From contig JAEUHE010000141.1 in NCBI GenBank assembly GCA_016793885.1, positions 60,873 through 124,872 of the forward strand: a DNA stretch of 64,000 bases, in the 5' to 3' direction. The stretch is from Verrucomicrobiales bacterium (GTDB lineage: Bacteria; Verrucomicrobiota; Verrucomicrobiia; Limisphaerales; UBA11320). The position numbers were made by a program, and so were the translations under genes. This document shows, in pieces, positions 16,116-25,013 of the stretch (position 1 is the first letter of the stretch; each line of letters begins with the position of its first letter). A model generated the notes under the pieces. It was not told where the DNA came from. It saw nothing but the letters and a program-made list of their open reading frames with translations, and ran no database searches.

Positions 16116-18233
16116 TTAAGGCAGACTTCCCACCTTGACTCGATAGAAGCGCTTTCCAGTGGCGGATGCATTGGTGCGTGTGACGGAAGCCTCCCTCGCC
16201 TGCCCCGATTGGCCGGGTTCGTCCGCGAACGGATTGGAGAGATCGGGTGTCGATTGAAGGCGGTAGTAGAGCCCGCGAACCGTTTGAAAGCGAATTCGGT
16301 GGCTCGAACTCGTCACTGAGTCCAACCGGAGGTTCAGCGGAGACTCCGTCACCGAACCATCGAAATAGCGCCGGGCAAGTTCCCAGGCTGCCTGGCCGCA
16401 GGCGGCGCCGGTGATCCGTCCTGCGATATCGTCGGCGGGAGGATGAATTCCTCCCCAGATCCGCGAGAGTCCGATTTGATCCGCGGCATCAAAGTAAGTC
16501 GCCCATTGAAGAGTCACGGGCTCGGAAGGTCCTTTTTCATTGATGAGCTCGGTGATGGTGTAAGATCCCATGCCGCCGGGGAAGTATTCGCTCCCCGTTA
16601 TCGCAGCCATGGCTTCGGCGGCCGAACGGCTGAAAGTACTGTGGCCTGAGATGTACCCTGGAAATGCAGGGGAGATAAAGTTACTGCGCTGATACGTTGT
16701 CCAGGCCTCGGCTGGAACCCACCGGACACCTTGGTGGGTCGTCAGCGGGTTTGCCGGTTGACCGGGCCACGAGAGCAAAGCGATCTTCCCGACCGGCAAG
16801 CCGCGATGACGCCCACCTGTGCCGGCTGTTGCGGCGGTCACCAATTCGATCAGATTGGAAATCAGGGGCAGGCCTCTCGGGTGATAGGAGGGGAGTGTTG
16901 GATTGCTCGACTGTCCCAAGGCACCCACATAGCGGACGGCGGTGATCGGCCTCCACCCATCGTAATACCTCTTCACAGACCAGGCCGCACAAGCCGCTTC
17001 GTGAAGCGCGGCGTTTAATGTGAAATAGAGCTTTACCTCCCATTCCAAATCGTCGACGGCGGGACCTGTCCCTCCGATTTTCTTCACCAGAGCCGGGTGG
17101 TCCGTGACATTGTTTGCAATAGCGTTCCAATGTCCAGGAGGAGTCTCGGAGGAAGGTCCATCCGCCCAGAATTCGGTTAGCGCGCGGGCAAAATCTCCTC
17201 GTTTCGCGATATTGGGGACGTAAGGTAGTCCGGTGAACGGGTTCACCGAGCGCCCGGTCCCATCATTCTTTCCGAGAGTGTTGTTGCCTTGGGCAGCCGG
17301 GGAGATATCCATAGTTACCCCATCGTCGGGGGTGAGCTGACTGCTGCGACGGATGACTTCGACGACATTCTCGATGAACGCTGCATGAGAATCCCCTCCG
17401 AACAGCGGCGGCGGGCCTGGATCGATCCAGGGTTTGGACGCGTCTTCCCGTCCTACAGCAAAGGGCCTCACTCCCATCCACTGTGCTCCGAGGTAGTTTT
17501 GGATAGGGCCCTGGGGAAAGCCATTCTGGTCCACAGCATTGACGATCTGCAAACGTTGCCAGCGGTTGACGTCTTGGACTTGCACGCCGAAAAGGCCTGC
17601 CGGCAATGGATCGTTGACATAACGGTAGCCTCCTTGCGCCGCTGGATAGTCCGGATAGGCGATCGGCGGATTTGCCGTGGGATAGGGAGTGCCATTGGTC
17701 TGACGTGCTCCGTCGTTCAGAAACCAGGCAGACACGGCGTCATAAACCGAATTCCCCACGCCGGCTGGTGTCGCGGTGTCTCGGCTCTGGTTATTGATGT
17801 CATAGCCCAGGCCGGTCATTTCGACGTCATCTGCCAAAAGCGTCGCCGGTGCCGTGCGAGAGTAGACATGACGTTCCCGGAGAATGCGGTAGGCCGCATA
17901 GCTAATCGCTTCTCGGCGTGCGGCAGTGATGTCGGTCGCAGTGTGTTTCCCTCGATAGACGAATCCGACTGCGCCGTTGGTGTCGTAGGCGGCCCACGCA
18001 TCATACATGCACGCGGACAGCGAGAAGAGATTGCGGGCTTGCGCCGGCGGATGCGGAGTATCCTGACGGATGGCGGAGAGAGCTCGTTCGTCCCAGATTC
18101 GGGCTATGCTGGGAGTGGCTCCGGAGACATCGAGCGAACTGAACGCGGCCGAGATGCAGCTCAGGAAGGTGAGCAGGCAACCGTTCCAACGGGGAGGCAC
18201 GGAATCTGACCAGCGGGGCAGGGTACGACTCAT
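16116..18233 (-). CDS. Vanadium-dependent haloperoxidase-like / PAP2-fold protein
   Basis: 705 residues with an N-terminal export signal. All three motifs of the PAP2/vanadium haloperoxidase superfamily are visible: K-x6-RP in VKRYYDGWRPITAV, SGH in PGYISGHSTFSRSAA, and SRx5Hx3D in SRIWGGIHPPADD. These residues bind vanadate or phosphate. The last 80 residues are a small beta domain that may be a sorting or binding module. Whether it halogenates or dephosphorylates cannot be read from sequence. The gene faces the redoxin gene tail to tail, 10 bp apart. Confidence 0.88.
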   Translation of the reverse strand: MSRTLPRWSDSVPPRWNGCLLTFLSCISAAFSSLDVSGATPSIARIWDERALSAIRQDTPHPPAQARNLFSLSACMYDAWAAYDTNGAVGFVYRGKHTATDITAARREAISYAAYRILRERHVYSRTAPATLLADDVEMTGLGYDINNQSRDTATPAGVGNSVYDAVSAWFLNDGARQTNGTPYPTANPPIAYPDYPAAQGGYRYVNDPLPAGLFGVQVQDVNRWQRLQIVNAVDQNGFPQGPIQNYLGAQWMGVRPFAVGREDASKPWIDPGPPPLFGGDSHAAFIENVVEVIRRSSQLTPDDGVTMDISPAAQGNNTLGKNDGTGRSVNPFTGLPYVPNIAKRGDFARALTEFWADGPSSETPPGHWNAIANNVTDHPALVKKIGGTGPAVDDLEWEVKLYFTLNAALHEAACAAWSVKRYYDGWRPITAVRYVGALGQSSNPTLPSYHPRGLPLISNLIELVTAATAGTGGRHRGLPVGKIALLSWPGQPANPLTTHQGVRWVPAEAWTTYQRSNFISPAFPGYISGHSTFSRSAAEAMAAITGSEYFPGGMGSYTITELINEKGPSEPVTLQWATYFDAADQIGLSRIWGGIHPPADDIAGRITGAACGQAAWELARRYFDGSVTESPLNLRLDSVTSSSHRIRFQTVRGLYYRLQSTPDLSNPFADEPGQSGQAREASVTRTNASATGKRFYRVKVGSLP

Positions 18234-18337
18234 AAAACAGTTTGGTAGCTCAGGGTTGACGATCTAGCAGGGAATCTACCTATCGGCATAGGTTCCGCCA
18301 CGCTCGTGGGATCAAACGGGCATAACGAGGGGTAAAG

Positions 18338-18355
18338 TGGATTCAATAGAATCCA
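18338..18355. terminator. Small perfect hairpin
   Basis: TGGATTC, loop AATA, GAATCCA in the 263-bp gap between the divergent haloperoxidase-like and SDR genes. It cannot be a terminator for either (both start here), so it may be a regulatory dyad. Confidence 0.3.
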
Positions 18356-18496
18356 GACGGGGGATGAGCCGGAAGCGTCGTCTCACGGTCGAGTCCCGCT
18401 CTGCCAAAAGGTTTCACTTTGAGCTTAGGCCTCATTAGTCCACTGTCCTTCCCAACATTATGAGCGACTTCAACCCTTCACTCCGGAGATTCTCCC

Positions 18497-19273
18497 GTGC
18501 CACCGCTTTCCTCCTTTGAGCTTCCCGGCCGGGTGGTCGTAGTCACGGGAGCCGGTCGGGGGATCGGCCGACAAATCGCTCTCGACGTGGTAAGGTCGGG
18601 CGGCAAGGTGGCGGTGGGAAGTCGCTCCGTTCCTGAGCTGGAATCCCTAACGACGGAGGTTCAAGCCTTGGGTGGGGAGTGCTTTCACCACTTTCTCGAT
18701 GTGACCGCCGTGGAGTCGGTTCGAGAGTTCATGGCCAGGACCGTGGCTCACTTTGGGCGCATCGATGCTTTGGTGAACAACGCCGGATTCAACAAGCAGC
18801 TCCCGCTTCTCGACTACGACGAAGCCCTCTACGACCAGATTCTGGATGCCAACCTCAAAAGCGTTTTCTTCTGCAGTCAGACCGTGGCCAAGCAGATGAT
18901 CGCCCAAGGCGGGGGTGGTTGTATTGTCAGTATCGCTTCGCAAGCAGGGCTAATCGGCGCGCCGGGCAGAGGACCCTACAGTGGTGCCAAGGCAGGCGTG
19001 ATCAACTTAACCCGCACGATGGCTGTCGAGTGGGCGAAACATCGAATCCGCGTCAATGCGGTAGCTCCCACTGTCACTCGGTCCGCCATGGCGGAGCAGG
19101 CGATGCGTGACAACCAGGCCTTCGCAGATTCCGTCAAGACCATGAATCTTCTGCGGGGCGATCTGGCCGAGCCCGAGGAAATGTCCGCCCCAGTGGTCTT
19201 TCTGCTCTCCGACGCGGCTCGTATGATCACCGGTCATACCCTGGTCGTGGATGGTGGATGGACAGTGGCGTAG
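18497..19273 (+). CDS. SDR-family NAD(P)-dependent oxidoreductase
   Basis: 258 residues from a GTG at 18497 (MPPLSSFELPGRVVVVTGAG). This is a classical short-chain dehydrogenase: TGAGRGIG nucleotide motif, NNAG at about residue 90, and the catalytic serine and YxxxK in SIASQAGLIGAPGRGPYSGA followed by K. The end GHTLVVDGGWTVA is typical. It is close to gluconate/3-oxoacyl reductase-like SDRs; the substrate is not assignable. The TAG stop at 19271-19273 is embedded in a large hairpin (see repeat at 19271). Confidence 0.93.
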   Translation: MPPLSSFELPGRVVVVTGAGRGIGRQIALDVVRSGGKVAVGSRSVPELESLTTEVQALGGECFHHFLDVTAVESVREFMARTVAHFGRIDALVNNAGFNKQLPLLDYDEALYDQILDANLKSVFFCSQTVAKQMIAQGGGGCIVSIASQAGLIGAPGRGPYSGAKAGVINLTRTMAVEWAKHRIRVNAVAPTVTRSAMAEQAMRDNQAFADSVKTMNLLRGDLAEPEEMSAPVVFLLSDAARMITGHTLVVDGGWTVA

Positions 19274-19600
19274 CAGCCAACACCGCCGGCGCGATGGCAC
19301 GGGTGTTGTTAAGTGTAGAAACCCTAGGATAGCGCCGGCGATGTTGGCTGCTAGAAGGCACTGCGTGCGGGGGGACTGCACCTCCAGGGTTTGCATCCGC
19401 TGGTTTTGAGGAAGATCCACACGGTTCGAGAACGGGCCGTCGGAAAGAGGAATGGGAAACTATTGCCCGCGGACGACGCGGACCACACGGATCCGAAGAG
19501 GGACGGGACTTGCATGGGCCGGGCCGACAGCCGTTACTGTTCCTCTGGTTCTTCCTCGCGTCCATTGCGTCCATTGCGGTCCTAAACTCGGTATCCTCAA
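19271..19600. repeat. Hairpin-tag element, copy T1
   Basis: It begins in the SDR stop codon with a long stem: AGCAGCCAACA, two mismatched bases and GCCGGCGC pair with GCGCCGGC and TGTTGGCTGCT across a loop of about 39 bases (19272-19352). Next comes the tag AGAAGGCACTGCGTGCGGGG and a CACGGAT-type core near 19460-19490. The tag and core recur at 56.3 kb, while the hairpin sequence does not. The right end is unclear. Confidence 0.75.
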
Positions 19601-19653
19601 TGGTTGACCTTGGACTCCTGTCTCCTACAGGTGCAGGTGCCCAAGCCTCCCGG

Positions 19654-21000
19654 TTAGGGCCGATGGCGGAAGGTCATGGAACGGAAATCACCTAGGTTAT
19701 AAGGACCCACATAAGGCTTCGCGAGATCCACTTCAGCCACAGCGACGGTGCCCCACTTCGAGGCGGTGGCCATGGGCTTCCCCGCTCGATCGAAGATGGA
19801 CGAAGTCATCCAGTCGTCCTTCGTGTCCATGTAGGTGCTGCTCACGAGGAACACATGGTTCTCGCAGGCCCGCGCTTGGGCCAGGAGAGGGTTGCATCCC
19901 CACACGGGCCACGCGATGACCTCAGCTCCTCGGTTGGTCAACTCGCGTGCGACCTCCGGGAAAAAGCCATCGTAACACACCATCAAACCGATCTTACCCA
20001 GTTTGGTGTCGAACACCGGATAGTCCTTTCCGGGTGCGACACCCGCTTCGACTTCTCCATGCGGTAGACACACCTTCCGGTATTTTCCAACGAGATGGCC
20101 ATCGGGCCCCAGGAGAACCGCGGTGTTGTACACGGCGTGAGCTTCGCGTTCATTGAGACTTAGGACGATGTGGAGCCGATGCTTGGCAGCGAGCCGCCCA
20201 AAGTAGTCGGTCGTAGGCCCCGGAATAGGCTCGGCGATTTCGCCCACCTGGCGCTTGATGCCCACAGCCGGGACCGTTTCACCCAGAACGACCAGGTCTG
20301 CTCGCTGGTGGGCCGCCTCGGCGATGAGCGATGCGTATTCCTCGCAGTTCTGACGCGACGATTTGCCCGTTGGTTTGTAGTGAACCGTGGCCAAGCGCAC
20401 CGGTCTTGCGGCCGGAGCCGAAGTCTTATTCAGCTGAACGTCACTCCATTCCACTCGCCCCTTCGGAGCCCATTGAAGATGAAGTTCGACCACCGCATGA
20501 GTGGCTTGGTTAGGGGCACGATAGGTTCCAGCGACCGTCGTCCAACCGTTCTTGTCGGTGGTGCCATCGACCGGATGTTCTGGCTCCGCGATCCAGATCG
20601 TGCGTCGATCGTCTTCCGCGCTCGCGGAGTCAACTGGGGGAACCGACTGGCCTGCGTCGTTCCTCCAGAGCACCCTCACTAGAGCACTGCGGCGTGGGTC
20701 TTTTACCCCCTTGGTTTTGCGCAGGGCTTGAAACCGGTAGAAGTCTCCGCCTGTGACCGGAAAAGAGGTTTCGAACCACCCGTCCAACCCCTCGCGGTGG
20801 TCGTGGTTGATGCGAAAGACTCCTGTGTGGTTCGGTCCAGCCTGGGGTTTAAATGAGAAGTCCGGGCGTATTTCATCCCGTGGCGCGCGGGTGCTCCACC
20901 CCGGCGGCAACGGGTCGCTCCAGGCCCTCGACGCAGCGGCTGAACCACACGCGATCAGGAAAGTCAGTAGCCACGCGATGGGGTAAGTTGGGGAGCTCAT
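19654..21000 (-). CDS. Exported carbon-nitrogen hydrolase (nitrilase) with N-terminal binding domain
   Basis: 448 residues. After a signal peptide (IAWLLTFLIACGSAAA), residues 40-190 form a beta-rich jelly-roll-like domain resembling CBM4/9 carbohydrate-binding modules. The C-terminal 250 residues are a nitrilase-superfamily hydrolase with its catalytic triad: glutamate in VVLGETVPAVG, lysine in KYRKVCLPHGE, cysteine in LMVCYDGFFPE. The family cleaves C-N bonds of amides or nitriles. Export plus a sugar-binding-like domain suggests an extracellular amide linked to glycans; this is inference. Confidence 0.87.
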   Translation of the reverse strand: MSSPTYPIAWLLTFLIACGSAAASRAWSDPLPPGWSTRAPRDEIRPDFSFKPQAGPNHTGVFRINHDHREGLDGWFETSFPVTGGDFYRFQALRKTKGVKDPRRSALVRVLWRNDAGQSVPPVDSASAEDDRRTIWIAEPEHPVDGTTDKNGWTTVAGTYRAPNQATHAVVELHLQWAPKGRVEWSDVQLNKTSAPAARPVRLATVHYKPTGKSSRQNCEEYASLIAEAAHQRADLVVLGETVPAVGIKRQVGEIAEPIPGPTTDYFGRLAAKHRLHIVLSLNEREAHAVYNTAVLLGPDGHLVGKYRKVCLPHGEVEAGVAPGKDYPVFDTKLGKIGLMVCYDGFFPEVARELTNRGAEVIAWPVWGCNPLLAQARACENHVFLVSSTYMDTKDDWMTSSIFDRAGKPMATASKWGTVAVAEVDLAKPYVGPYNLGDFRSMTFRHRP

Positions 21001-21340
21001 AGACGTTACCCAAGACTAAAGCCGGGTGGCACTTGGTCTCAATGACAAAGCGTCAGGCGGGCAGGACTGATTTGGAAACGTCACTCAGGTAGGGAGAAAC
21101 TCTGTTGAGCCCACAAGGGCTCCAGGCTCCGCTCCACACAGCAGGTTACTCCCGATAAGGGCCTCACCACGTCGATAGTCCATGCGCGCTTCTCGCCGCG
21201 GCTCCCTCAACCCTTCCAAACGCTGGGCATTCATGGAGGATGCGGTCGACGCCATTCCAAGAGATGGTCTGAAATGTGTAAAGATTTGCTAGGGATCTTT
21301 GCATCCCGGCGCTAGTTTGCCCTTCGGAACAACCGCTGCG
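21001..21340. other. 340-bp intergenic region
   Basis: It separates the divergent nitrilase (minus) and small membrane protein (plus) genes. No ORF with coding character, repeat copy or RNA was seen. It should hold both promoters. Confidence 0.4.
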
Positions 21341-21811
21341 ATGAACCTAATCCATCTCCATCTTGCATTGAACCATGTCCCGGTCGTAGGGACCTTCTTC
21401 GGTGTCGGCCTGCTGGCTTATGCCCTCTGGCGAAAAAGCGAGGAAGTCAAACGTGTCGCCATGGGAGTCTTCGTGATCGTGGCCCTGATGACCATACCCG
21501 TTTACCTCACGGGGGAAGCCTCGGAAGACCCGGCCAAGGAGCTTCCTGGTGTGACAGCAGCGCACATCGAACGGCACGACCAAGCCGCTGCCATTGCTTT
21601 CACCAGTGTATTGGTTAGCGGGATCTTCGCGTTCGTTGGATTAGTTCGGTTTCGTGGAGGGAGACAGCTTCCGTCGTGGTTCACCTCGACGCTTCTGGCG
21701 GCTTCACTCATTGTGAGCGGACTCATGGGGTGGACTGCAAATCTGGGTGGTCAGATCCGGCACACAGAGATTCGATCCAGTTCTATCCTGCAGACGGCCA
21801 TCAGCCCATGA
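21341..21811 (+). CDS. Four-helix membrane protein, DUF2231-like
   Basis: 156 residues from ATG 21341. Four hydrophobic helices are seen (LNHVPVVGTFFGVGLLAYAL, VAMGVFVIVALMTIPVYL, AAIAFTSVLVSGIFAFVGLV, LLAASLIVSGLMGWTANLG). Histidines in HLHLALNH near the start and AAHIERHD in the middle resemble small membrane proteins that may bind heme or metals. The function is unknown. The stop overlaps the GtrA start as ATGA. Confidence 0.75.
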   Translation: MNLIHLHLALNHVPVVGTFFGVGLLAYALWRKSEEVKRVAMGVFVIVALMTIPVYLTGEASEDPAKELPGVTAAHIERHDQAAAIAFTSVLVSGIFAFVGLVRFRGGRQLPSWFTSTLLAASLIVSGLMGWTANLGGQIRHTEIRSSSILQTAISP

Positions 21812-22263
21812 CGCCGCTCAAACAGATCCTGCTTTTCTGCTTGGTGGGGGTGATGACGACGGCCATCGATTTCCTGGTCTTCAACCTCTTGACCCGTCCC
21901 GCGCTGGGCTGGCGGCGAATCCCTGCCAACCTGGTTTCCGTGACCTGCGCCATGATCTGGTCCTTCCTGGCCAACTGGCAGATCGTGTTCCAGTCCGATG
22001 CGCAGGACTGGCTCGGACGGGCAGGGCGATTCTTGATCACCACTGCCTTCTCCGCCTTCGTGTTGCAGAATCTGGTCCTCTACTGGACAACCTCTATTTG
22101 GCAGGCACCGACGCGGATGGCGCTGTCGCTCGTGGGGCGTCTTCGATTGAAGCGTCCGGTCGATCCCGATCTCATCTCGCGGAATACCTGCAAGACCATG
22201 GCGGTCTCCGCCGGCCTGGTGTGGAACTTTTGCTGGTACAAGTTCTTTGTCTATGCCGTCTGA
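21808..22263 (+). CDS. GtrA-like membrane protein
   Basis: 151 residues from ATG 21808. It shows the GtrA pattern: FCLVGVMTTAIDFLVFNLL, then ANLVSVTCAMIWSFLANW, then the late NTCKTMAVSAGLVWNFCWYK. There are four membrane helices. GtrA proteins are thought to move lipid-linked sugars across the membrane for cell-surface glycosylation. An insert of about 25 residues (MALSLVGRLRLKRPVDPDLI) lies before the last helix. Coupled by four-base overlap to the upstream membrane protein. Confidence 0.85.
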   Translation: MTPLKQILLFCLVGVMTTAIDFLVFNLLTRPALGWRRIPANLVSVTCAMIWSFLANWQIVFQSDAQDWLGRAGRFLITTAFSAFVLQNLVLYWTTSIWQAPTRMALSLVGRLRLKRPVDPDLISRNTCKTMAVSAGLVWNFCWYKFFVYAV

Positions 22264-22273
22264 GAAGATTTGT

Positions 22274-22301
22274 TTGCCCACGGATCACACAGATCACACG
22301 G
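22274..22301. repeat. CACGGAT-type fragment
   Basis: CCCACGGATCACACAGATCA followed by CACGGATG, 11 bp after the GtrA stop. It is related to cores at 13.83, 19.46 and 56.40 kb. Confidence 0.6.
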
Positions 22302-22347
22302 ATGAGAAGGCCTCCGTGAGCAACAACTCGGGCTTTGCATTTTCACG

Positions 22348-23892
22348 TCACTCCCGATCCCTGGGCAATGTCTCCACATACTTCTTCCAAAGCTCCAACT
22401 CCACGTAGAGCTCGAAGAACTTGCCGGGTCTCAGCTCGGACAGACCCACCATGATCCACTTTTTCTCGGAACGTTCATCCAACCGGGCATCCAGTTTCGA
22501 TGACACCATCACGATCGGGGCGAACGGATCCTCGGGAAGCTTTTCATACCACCCCAGGTTCTGAAATCGGCGCAGATACCAGGGCAGGGGCCAGTAGTCG
22601 CTCTCGGGAGCGATGATCTTGATGACCGTTTGGTACCCTGTCGGCGCGACTTTGCCGATCCCTTCGGCTCGATCCACTAGGGTCATGACATCGGGCACCG
22701 TCTGGGCGTACACGTAGGGGGTTCGCCGATCGGACGCATACTCGGAACTCGCTAGCCACGATTGCCCGGCGAGGTGAACGACCGCCAAGAGCATTCCAAC
22801 GCTGAGTACCACTTGCGGAATCCGGGATCGGAACAGTTGCCAAAGCCAAGCGGCTCCAACTCCCGCCATCAGGATCATGCCGAAATAAAAGTTCAACAGG
22901 CACCACGGCGTTTTGTAGGAGATCGCGGAGTAGATCCCCGTCAACGTGAGGGTGTAGAGGGCGAGGAACCGATGGAACAACGCCCGTTGGGCAAACAGGG
23001 ATGCGCCGATCCCGATGGCTGCGAGTAGCAGAATGGTTCCCTCGCTCCAAACCGGACCCTTGGCTGAATGAAACCAGGCCAAACGCTCGAGATAGAAATA
23101 CCAGGGATGAATATGAGGCGAGTGTCCTCCGGCGCGTTTCAGCCAGGGAAGATACGTGCGGATGGAATCCGGCAGCCCCTCAAGGTGGGTGAAGAAGGAG
23201 CTGAATAGGAGCAGCCACATCAGCAACGTGGCTCCAACCGCCAGTGCAACATGCCTGGGGCTGAACTGTGCCCAGACCGTCCTCAGCTTCGGTATGGATC
23301 CCGTGGCCCACCAGGCGGTAATAACTCCCGCGATTCCCATGGCGGCCAAGGTCAGAACGAAGGTCTCCTTCGTGGTGAACATGAGCCCTAGACCTGCGCC
23401 GGCGATCAGGGCCCACAGTGCAGAGGGCGTCTGGCTATAGCGCCATCCTGCTCCCAGAGTGAGGGCGGTGAAGAACACGAGCAGCATTTCATGGATGAAA
23501 TAGCGGCTGTAGAAAACCATCGCGGGGGAGATCGCGATGAAGAGTGAGGCCCAGGCGACTGCTGGGCGTCCGATACCGTCGACCAGCAGTAATAGGAGAA
23601 GGATGAGGGCTACGCCGAACGCCACGGTGACCCAGCGGAGCGTGGCATCGGAAAGCTCGTTGGCCGAGCGGGTTCCGCTGAGCCACAGAAATGGGAGGCT
23701 CGCGTAATGAAGACTCGGGCCATGATACTCATCGGGATCGTAGGCATAGCTACCTTTCTCCCAAAGTTCACTGAGCTTGACCGCGTTGACCGCCTCATCG
23801 TTGTGAAGCGGTCTGGTCTCGAGTTTCGGAACCCGCAAGGCGAGCGCTGCCAGCACGGCGAAGAGGGCCGCCAGCGCACTCCAGCGGTTCAT
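22348..23892 (-). CDS. TIGR03663/Agl23-like polytopic glycosyltransferase
   Basis: 514 residues with about ten membrane helices. The N-terminus carries RPLHNDEAVNAVKLSELWE, the acidic motif region of GT39-like lipid-phosphosugar transferases, and YHGPSLHYASLPFLWLSG. Then RYFIHEMLLVFFTALTLGAG and TKETFVLTLAAMGIAG match the TIGR03663 (flippase-associated Agl23) pattern. A soluble C-terminal domain follows. The probable role is transfer of a lipid-linked sugar on the outer face of the inner membrane. Its ATG overlaps the stop of the discoidin-like gene (ATGA). Confidence 0.85.
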   Translation of the reverse strand: MNRWSALAALFAVLAALALRVPKLETRPLHNDEAVNAVKLSELWEKGSYAYDPDEYHGPSLHYASLPFLWLSGTRSANELSDATLRWVTVAFGVALILLLLLLVDGIGRPAVAWASLFIAISPAMVFYSRYFIHEMLLVFFTALTLGAGWRYSQTPSALWALIAGAGLGLMFTTKETFVLTLAAMGIAGVITAWWATGSIPKLRTVWAQFSPRHVALAVGATLLMWLLLFSSFFTHLEGLPDSIRTYLPWLKRAGGHSPHIHPWYFYLERLAWFHSAKGPVWSEGTILLLAAIGIGASLFAQRALFHRFLALYTLTLTGIYSAISYKTPWCLLNFYFGMILMAGVGAAWLWQLFRSRIPQVVLSVGMLLAVVHLAGQSWLASSEYASDRRTPYVYAQTVPDVMTLVDRAEGIGKVAPTGYQTVIKIIAPESDYWPLPWYLRRFQNLGWYEKLPEDPFAPIVMVSSKLDARLDERSEKKWIMVGLSELRPGKFFELYVELELWKKYVETLPRDRE

Positions 23893-24572
23893 TTGGCCGG
23901 CAAGGCGTAGACTTCGATCTCCTGCCAGCAGTTGAGGGCCGACTGGTTGCTGCCTCGGCTGTAACCGCGGACATAACGAGCCTTGATCCCCTTGGCCGGC
24001 ACAACACGCCCGTACTCCATTTCGAAATACTCGCGATCCGTTCCGACTCCCAGACCCGAGGTGTTGTCGGTGTCGTTGTTGTAGAGAGTGGTCACTCCCG
24101 TCTTGAACTCCGGATCGTCCGAAACCTGCAGGATGACATCGCGGATCGCCTGCACATATCGATGGTCATGCCACATCGCAATGGCATAGATGGCAAAGGG
24201 CTCTCCCAGGTCCACTTGCACCCACTGGGTGCCTTTCTTGAACTCCACGGCGTCGTCATCGACCGGCTCCTTGTTGCCATCGGTCAACTGCTTCAGTTCG
24301 CCCTGAAACGGATCGACACTGCTGGTGACCGTCTTCCCGGCGGCGACGTTTTTGACGTCCTTGGGCACCTGGAGGGGGGTGGGTGCTGTGTCGGAAAGAG
24401 GTTCGACATTTGGCCCTTTGGGCAGGTCTTGCGGGGTGCCTTTGAGGGTGTGCAGCGGGAGCTTGAGAGCGAGGGGGACCGTTGGCTGGCCATCCGCCGC
24501 CGAGCTTGAGAATGCCAGAACGAGGGAGGCGCAGCCGGCGATGAGCATAGCCTTCGAGAAATCAGTATTCAT
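23889..24572 (-). CDS. Exported discoidin-like protein
   Basis: 227 residues from ATG 24572 (MNTDFSKAMLIAGCASLVLA). The open frame continues upstream into repeat DNA, which is not credible coding sequence. A signal peptide is followed by an F5/8 type C-like domain: VKNVAAGKTVTSSVDPFQGE, then WVQVDLGEPFAIYAIAMWHD, then late RYVRGYSRGSNQSALNCWQE. Such domains bind sugars or surfaces. The four-base overlap with the glycosyltransferase suggests both act on the same envelope glycan. Confidence 0.8.
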   Translation of the reverse strand: MNTDFSKAMLIAGCASLVLAFSSSAADGQPTVPLALKLPLHTLKGTPQDLPKGPNVEPLSDTAPTPLQVPKDVKNVAAGKTVTSSVDPFQGELKQLTDGNKEPVDDDAVEFKKGTQWVQVDLGEPFAIYAIAMWHDHRYVQAIRDVILQVSDDPEFKTGVTTLYNNDTDNTSGLGVGTDREYFEMEYGRVVPAKGIKARYVRGYSRGSNQSALNCWQEIEVYALPAK

Positions 24573-24862
24573 AAAATGCACGTGACGCTTAGATTCTGTC
24601 GAACGAACGGTACCCACGGATTTCCGTTTGGACGCGCCCAAAGAAAAGGGTTTCCGTTCGAGTGTCAACGCACAATGTAGCCAGAACCCGCTTGAGGTCG
24701 AGGCGAGAATTGACCCTAGCAGCAACATCGTCGGCGCGATGCCACGGCGATTGTAAGGTGCGGAAACTGCGGGAACGCGGAAGGGTGCGTGCTTTTCAGG
24801 AGCTATCAAGCCTCTGAGCCTTCCAGCCGCGCAAGTCAAAGAGGGTAGGGTATGGTCGGAGG

Positions 24863-25013
24863 TGGGATTTGAAGTGGGTGAGAAAGGGGATGAAGTCGCG
24901 ACGGACTCGGCGTCCCTATGCCGGGCTTTCAGCCCTCGACGAGAGGAGGGATGTTTACCTGGGGTTGTCACCCCCAGGCTGGGATAAAACGCACCGTTGG
25001 TGCTCAAGTGGGG
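24863..25013. repeat. GGGCTTTCAGCCC/CCTGGGG repeat, copy R1
   Basis: It contains GGGCTTTCAGCCCT, then the stem-loop CCTGGGG-TTGTCA-CCCCCAGG (24958-24978), then GACnCACCGTTGGTGCTCA-like sequence. It ends at the TAG stop of the sialidase-like gene (25014). Related copies are at 28.2, 33.0 and 38.8 kb. Confidence 0.7.

Noticed and set aside
18390..18415. tRNA-like 3' end (GGTCGAGTCCCGCTCTGCCA)
   Set aside because: The T-arm cannot be paired and no acceptor or anticodon arm was found upstream, so it is not called a tRNA.
24573..25007. N-terminal extension of the discoidin-like frame
   Set aside because: The extension reads through repeat R1 and lacks coding character; the signal peptide begins at the internal ATG.
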